Assembly (NCBI GenBank): GCA_022041995.1
Contig: CP074383.1
Coordinates: 372,001-436,000 of the forward strand
From: Cupriavidus necator
GTDB lineage: Bacteria > Pseudomonadota > Gammaproteobacteria > Burkholderiales > Burkholderiaceae
Direction: 5' to 3'
Length of the DNA stretch: 64,000 nucleotides
The position numbers and the translations under genes were made by a program. Positions 59,004 through 64,000 of this stretch are shown here, piece after piece. Under the pieces are notes generated by a model. It saw nothing but the letters and a program-made list of their open reading frames with translations. It made no database searches and was not told the origin of the DNA. Each line of letters opens with the position of its first letter. Within the stretch, counting starts at the first letter, position 1.

Positions 59004-62000
59004 CTAGCGGCGCGGCCACAATGGCTGAAAGTGGCCGGGTGTATGAAGGATATGCACAAGCCGGCCTTGCTGACCAACAACCGGATGCACTGTGAGCTGC
59101 CCGCTCGCATTGACCGCAATGGCCTGGATGCGTATGCCAAGGCTGCGCGCGAGCCCCCACCCGGCCTCGTACATGTCGATGTCGCCATCCCTATCGGCCA
59201 GGCCCCCACGAAATAGCTCGCCCCGCAACCACTGCGCCTGTGCCTGGAGTTCGCTCGTCTGCTCCGTTGCCATCGCAGGCTCTCGCCTTATGTTGCGGCT
59301 GAGCTGAAGAGCTGTGTCTAGCAGGCAATTATTCTGCAGCCCGCTGGCCATCCCCATCTCAGCGTTTGATTGCGCCAGAAACTGTTCAAGACTGATGAGC
59401 AGGGGCCCCGAATTGAATTCGCCCAAGGATGGGGGAACGGGCACCTGAGCCGGCGAGGCACCCGCCAGGGGGGGTCGTGCAGGCCGCTCAGCACGTCCGG
59501 TGCGCGCAGGGGGCGGGGGCCCCAGTTGCTGCGAACAGCATGGCCAGGATCGGGGGCCGGGTGTGTCACGGCAGGCGCGCTCCGCGTGGCACCGTGCGGC
59601 CCGTAGGGTTGCCCGGTGTCCAGGTCGGAGCTGCGTGCTTGATCCGCGGCTGCGCCGCGATACGGCTGGTTCATCGGGCCGCCAGGCCTCTCGTCGGCAA
59701 TGGATGGTTCCGCATAGAGATCGAAGGACAGGATCATCTCGATGCCCTGCGGGGGCGCCACGCGGGCTGCCGCGTCGCGCAGGTCCTGCTCCAGCGTCCC
59801 GCGCGGCACCGCATCAGGCGACAGTTGGCGCAGCCTTTCGTAGGTCCGGTGACTCTTCTCCTTGGCCTTCAGGCTATCACGGGTGTGGAACTGGATTTCC
59901 CAGTCGGCGTCTTCGCCCTCAACGCGGGTGCGCACGTTCACATTCAGGCCAGCATAGCCGGTGCCCTCCCGGGTAAAGCTGTTGTTCACGCGCATGACCG
60001 TCATGCCGGCCCTTTGCAGACTGGTCAGGATCCTCCGGGCGTCCATGGCAAATCTCTCTGCACCGAGGATCACCTCATAGCGCAGACCATCGCGTACCCG
60101 CCTGGCGGCCTCCTGCGGTGTTTGCAGGCCCTGCTCGCGCTGTATCCGGGCAAGCTTCTCTTCAATGCTTTTCTTCTTCTTAAAGATAAACCTGCGCCAG
60201 CCGCCACCGTCCATGTCCGCGCGCAACTTCGCGCCGTGGTGCTCCAGCGCCTGCTGCAGCACAGGCCAGACCGCACCCTCGAGACGTTCAGCCTGGCTTC
60301 TGATCTGCTGGGCCAGTTGCGCAAGGGGGGCAGGCACGCGCGGCGTGGCTGACGCCTGGGGCCGCGGCTGCACCTTCAATACCGTTTCCGGCTCCCAGTC
60401 CACGATATCTTCCACCCCCGCAGGAACGGGTAATGCACGGAAGGCCTCGCGCGCTGGCCCGAGCAACTTCCAGATCTCGTCGCCGGAGGCGCCATCGAAT
60501 CCACGTCGTTGCGCCTGCTTGTACAGGTCGTGGTACTTCTCCTTGCATCTGAACGTTTGCTCTGTATGAAACTGGATTTCCCATGCGATGCCGTTTGGCT
60601 CCTTCAGCGTGACGCTCACCGCCTGGAAAGGGCTGCGGCCCCGCAGGAAGTGATTCGTGCGCCGGATCAGAGTATGCGCCTTCGCGAGCTGCGCCATGAT
60701 CTGGCGATAGTCCCCCATAAACGTATCCGCGGGCAGCACCACACTGTAGCGCAGCGCATCGTTGACCAGCGCGCTGGCCTGGGCCAGGGTCCGGGGCGGC
60801 ACTCCACCAATCAGCCGGGCCAGCTTGTCCTGCAGCGAGCGCGGCGACTTCAGCCTGTTCTTCTGTTCGCCCGCCAGACCCGCCCGCGCGTGTCCGGGCT
60901 CACTGCACCCGTTCACGATGTCCTGCAGCCTCATCGTGATCCCCGGCTCGGCCAAACGGGCCCGTTCATTGAGCGCCAGCGCCTCTTGCTCAAGCGCCTC
61001 CCGGGAAACCTCCTGCGCCCGTTCGGCCGGCGTAGCCGGTACGCTGAGCAGCTCCGCCTGCTGCAGCGCCCGGACGGCGTCCTGCATGACACCCGCTGCC
61101 ATCGTTGGCATCTGCCGCAGCGCAGCGTCTGCCCACTGTGGATCGAAGCGCCCGTGCCGTATTTCCGCCAACGTCGGCTTGCTGTACGGTACCCGACGCA
61201 GACGGTCGGGATACCGGCGTTCAGCCATTTCGCAACTCTCGATCACGCTTGTAAAGAGATCGGTGCCCGTGTCCGACTTCAGCGCGTCGGTGCCCACCTT
61301 TATGGCTATCGTAAACAGGTTGCGCATGGACAGCTCCGGCTCGCCCGGCACCAGCCCCGGCTGCCCCTCGGGGAACGCCGTACGCGACAGACGGCACACC
61401 GGGTAGTTGTCCAGCACCGCGTGCACACGCCCGGCCGTGTCGTCTGCCTGCTCATAGGCGCTCGCAAGTGCGGGGAACCCCTGCGCCAGCGCGGACGGAA
61501 GCTGCGGTGCCTGGACGCTGTCCCTGCCCAGCTGCATACACAGCTCATACAGCAGTTTCGCCGCCTCGCACGCTTGCGGCTCATGGGCTCGGTCAATCGC
61601 CTCATGCGCCTGCACCTGCAACTGCTGCAGCGCTGGTGCATCCTTGTCCCCCTGCAGCCGCCTGCGCAGTCCGTTGCGCAAATCACGCGCCACGCCGTCG
61701 TAGGTGCCGAACATCATGTTTCGCGCCATGGCCTCGCGCAGCTCATCTGGCTGCGCGAGAAAGCGCATGGCGAGCGTGGCGGCTTTACCCAGCAACGCGC
61801 CCCCCCGCTGCTCGGCCATAATTTCGCGCGCCCGTCCCGCCTGGTAGCGGCCCCGTTCATCGATGGCCGGATGCGCAGTCTTGGGCGGCTTGAACGAGCG
61901 CTCCTCGCCCCGTCGCGCCTGGCGCGACTGCATGACGCGACCGATGTGGCCCACGAGAGCCGGATAGCCCGCATAGACGAACGCATCGTCCCCGTCCGTG

Positions 62001-64000
62001 TCCATGCTCCGCTTGCGCAGCTCCGCAATCGGGATTGCCCCAAGCCGCCCAGGCAGCAGCACGTCCTTGACCCGCAGGCTGCCCGTGCTGAACATCTGCT
62101 GCGGCAGCGTGTCGCGCTCGCGCCGGCTCTTCCAGCGCGACAGCGTCTTCAGGTCCTCCCGCGAACAGGCCAGATGCAGCCCCTGGTGGTCCGGATCCGG
62201 CGACCAGTAGCCCGGCGGCGGGATGATCAGCATGCCCTTGCTGTGCAACATGTCGGCGCCCGTGCCCGAATCCTCATCGAATCCCGTATAGCTGTACTGG
62301 ATGGCGAAGCACTGGTCCAGAAACTGGGCCGTCACGTCCTCCTGATCGGGCGTAACGACCTGCGCGGCCGCAATGGGCAACAGGTTCTCCTTATCGTACG
62401 GCGGTTTGCCCACCAGCACATCGCCCTGCAACTGCGCAAAGCCCGGCAGCGGAATCGTCGGCAGATACAGCCTGTCGTCAGCCGAGGGGACCGCGCGGAT
62501 GCGCCGCCCCTGGTAGCCGCCGCTGACGGCCAGTTGGTACAGCGTCAGGCAGTCCACCGCCTGCGATGCGTGCCGGTCCACCCCGTTCAGCCTGCGCTGC
62601 ATCACCTCGCGCGCTTCGTCAAGCGCCGCCTCATCCCGCGGGAAATGCATCAGGGCCTGCGGTGGCAGCGTGTTAAATCCCGGCTGCTGCCCATCCACCA
62701 GCTTTTGCTGTGCCTCGTCGCCCCGTGCCTCCCTGACTGCCTCCCATGCCTCGATATGTTCGCGCACCACCGGAATGCGCATCGCCACGTCCCATCTCAG
62801 AAACCCGCAGCCGTCATTTGGACAGAGCGCGATGCGCTCGTGGTGTGGCCCTTGAAGCCTGAAGGGGTGCTGCGGCCCGGGCACGTCCTCAAACCAGCCC
62901 AGCCGCAACGTGCCCTCCACCACATGGTCAGGTGGCACCATCTCCATGAGCGCGCGTTGCATGCGCGACCAGTCCTCGCGCTGCGGCGCCAGCTTCTGCG
63001 CCAGTTCCATGAAGGCGCTGCCTGGGGCACTGTCGGCATACCGCACTGCCGGCAGCACCGAAGCAGACGCGCTGCGGCCGGCGGCGATGTCCCGGGCTGA
63101 CTTCCGCCGCCCCCGTGTCAGGCGGCTGCCGCCAAACATGTCGAAGCGCCAAGGCTCGTCTTTGTACTGGAACGTGCGCGCGAGCATGAAGGCGCTTAAC
63201 TCCCCAGGCAGCCGCACCTCGACCAGCGGCTGACCGGTCAGACGTGAATAAAACGAATACGCAGGCTCCGCCCCGTCGGACGACGCGGCGGGCTCCAGCT
63301 CCCGTCCCCGCAAGTCGACCGTGACATGCGTGGTGTCGCCCCCACTCGGTTCGGGTGGTACGACGTTTCCCACCGCTGTGCGCAGGCTCTCGTGGCGCGC
63401 TGCCAGATCGAACCGGCGAGGAGGGTAACGCGTCGTGAGGGCCTCCAGATGCGCCGCGCTGGCCAGCCGCAGATCCAGCGCGTCCAGGATCGCATCATCC
63501 GCCTCGATCTGCGCAATCAAGTTCCAGCTCTTTTCCTGCAGATCCGTCTCGATGAGCGGGCGCGTCCTGTCCAGCGTCTGTCGCACCCACTGCTTCAGAG
63601 TCTCCTGGTGCGTCTTCACCGACTCACGCCCGCCGCTGATGTAGCGCGGCTTCCACTGGTTGGCCACCACGGTGTATGCCTTGAGCACCTGATACAGTGA
63701 CAGGGCCGGACAGCGCGTACCGCATGCTTCGTCACCCTCCTTCAGGTGCAGCCCGGCACGAGCGCCTGCCCCGCCCGGGGCTTGGCGCAGATACGCGTCG
63801 ATCTTGTGTTCTACGACTGGCTTCAGCGCGTCGAACGTCTGCAGGGCGCGCACCCGGTAGCGCGGCAACTGCGGGCTGCGCGCCAGCGGCAGCAGCCCCA
63901 TGCACAGGGTGCCCACACTCTCCAGCGGTTCTTCGCGCAGCCGTCCTTCTTGACACAGCGTCATGACACGCTCCAGCGCCGGCGTTGCGAGCAGCCGCAG
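59004..64000 (-). CDS. Giant multidomain protein, candidate effector/toxin, 5' end outside window and one frameshift
   Basis: The main frame (64000 to 59318, over 1550 codons) is open to the window edge, so the N-terminus is missing. Counted from the ATG at 63964: residues 1-850 are unrecognised, with a DTDGDD motif near 665 preceded by VLLPGRLGAIPIAELR. About 1040-1170 and 1265-1385 are two related domains, each ending W-E-I-Q-F-H-T followed by a KEK..H..Y helix (SALVNDALRYSVVLPADTF; ARRVRDGLRYEVILGAERF), which I recognise as the RelA/SpoT-like fold found in secreted toxins. At a G7 tract (59468-59474) the frame changes; one extra base continues to 59004 with SGLQNNCLLDTALQL and HILHTPGHFQPLW, an OTU/papain-like Cys...His layout. 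No signal peptide or repeats are visible. The role is inferred, not shown. Confidence 0.65.

Noticed and set aside
60509..63100. 863-codon plus-strand frame opposite the giant gene
   Set aside because: Composition is Arg/His/Gln/Pro-rich as expected for antisense of a GC-rich Ala/Leu/Arg gene; no domain recognisable.

Overview
The window looks like a stretch of a large plasmid or second replicon of a host-associated Burkholderiales bacterium (Burkholderia/Mycetohabitans/Ralstonia/Cupriavidus relatives). This is inferred from high GC with a few AT-rich islands, an Hrp-type (Ralstonia/Xanthomonas group) type III secretion operon, a KfrA plasmid protein, a ProQ/FinO-like fragment and Burkholderiales-type insertion sequences. 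The species cannot be fixed from the sequence alone. Layout: (1) 1-6325 holds the downstream half of a type III secretion (T3SS) operon in the order hrpB4/sctK, sctL, sctN, hrpB7/sctO, sctT, sctC, followed by a hairpin and by a truncated HrpF/NolX/PopF-like gene (6552-7898) carrying three perfect 345-bp tandem repeats. (2) 7.9-20 kb is a graveyard of mobile DNA: IS110, IS256 and IS6 pieces, two near-identical IS630 elements, an IS110 transposase gene split by a complete group II intron, a first copy of an IS3-type element (called IS-A here), and the tail of a second group II intron. One non-mobile gene candidate (11001-11510, minus) has internal repeats and its own terminator. (3) 19-26 kb holds housekeeping or accessory genes: an intact MDR oxidoreductase and an intact cysK, among fragments of a Tn3 transposase, a GFA-family enzyme, an outer-membrane barrel protein, an integrase and an amidase, bordered by an intact IS4-type element. 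(4) 26.5-28 kb encodes an odd secreted-looking protein with degenerate GPLG repeats beside a small lipoprotein. (5) 28.4-34 kb holds a second IS3-type element (IS-B), an IS21 istA wreck with arrays of short repeats, and a large DDE transposase gene split by an ISAzo13-type element. (6) 34.5-41 kb is plasmid backbone or cargo: kfrA with dyad operators, a small H-NS-like protein with a polyproline linker, and an operon of a TIGR04255-like protein, a 175-aa unknown and an HNH nuclease that has been broken by three mobile elements. (7) 41.0-50.0 kb is a four-level nest: IS-B is split by a Tni-like transposon with a 5-bp target duplication; the transposon's ATPase gene is split by a recombinase-in-trio (RIT) element; and the RIT middle recombinase gene is split by IS-A. 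(8) 50.8-54.3 kb is a second, intact RIT element with long terminal inverted repeats. (9) 54.3-59 kb holds a ProQ/FinO-like fragment, an intact membrane-bound diguanylate cyclase and IS5, integrase and IS66 scraps. (10) 59.0 kb to the right edge is a giant (over 1500 aa) protein on the minus strand. It has two RelA/SpoT-like fold repeats and a C-terminal Cys/His domain that is knocked out of frame at a G7 tract. It is a candidate effector or toxin for the T3SS-bearing lineage. How the parts relate: the T3SS core genes and the giant protein would form a host-interaction module, and KfrA and the H-NS-like protein fit plasmid maintenance and silencing. The rest records repeated transposition whose order can be read from target duplications: IS-B before the Tni-like element before RIT1 before IS-A. 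All functions are from reading motifs and synteny; no database search was possible.
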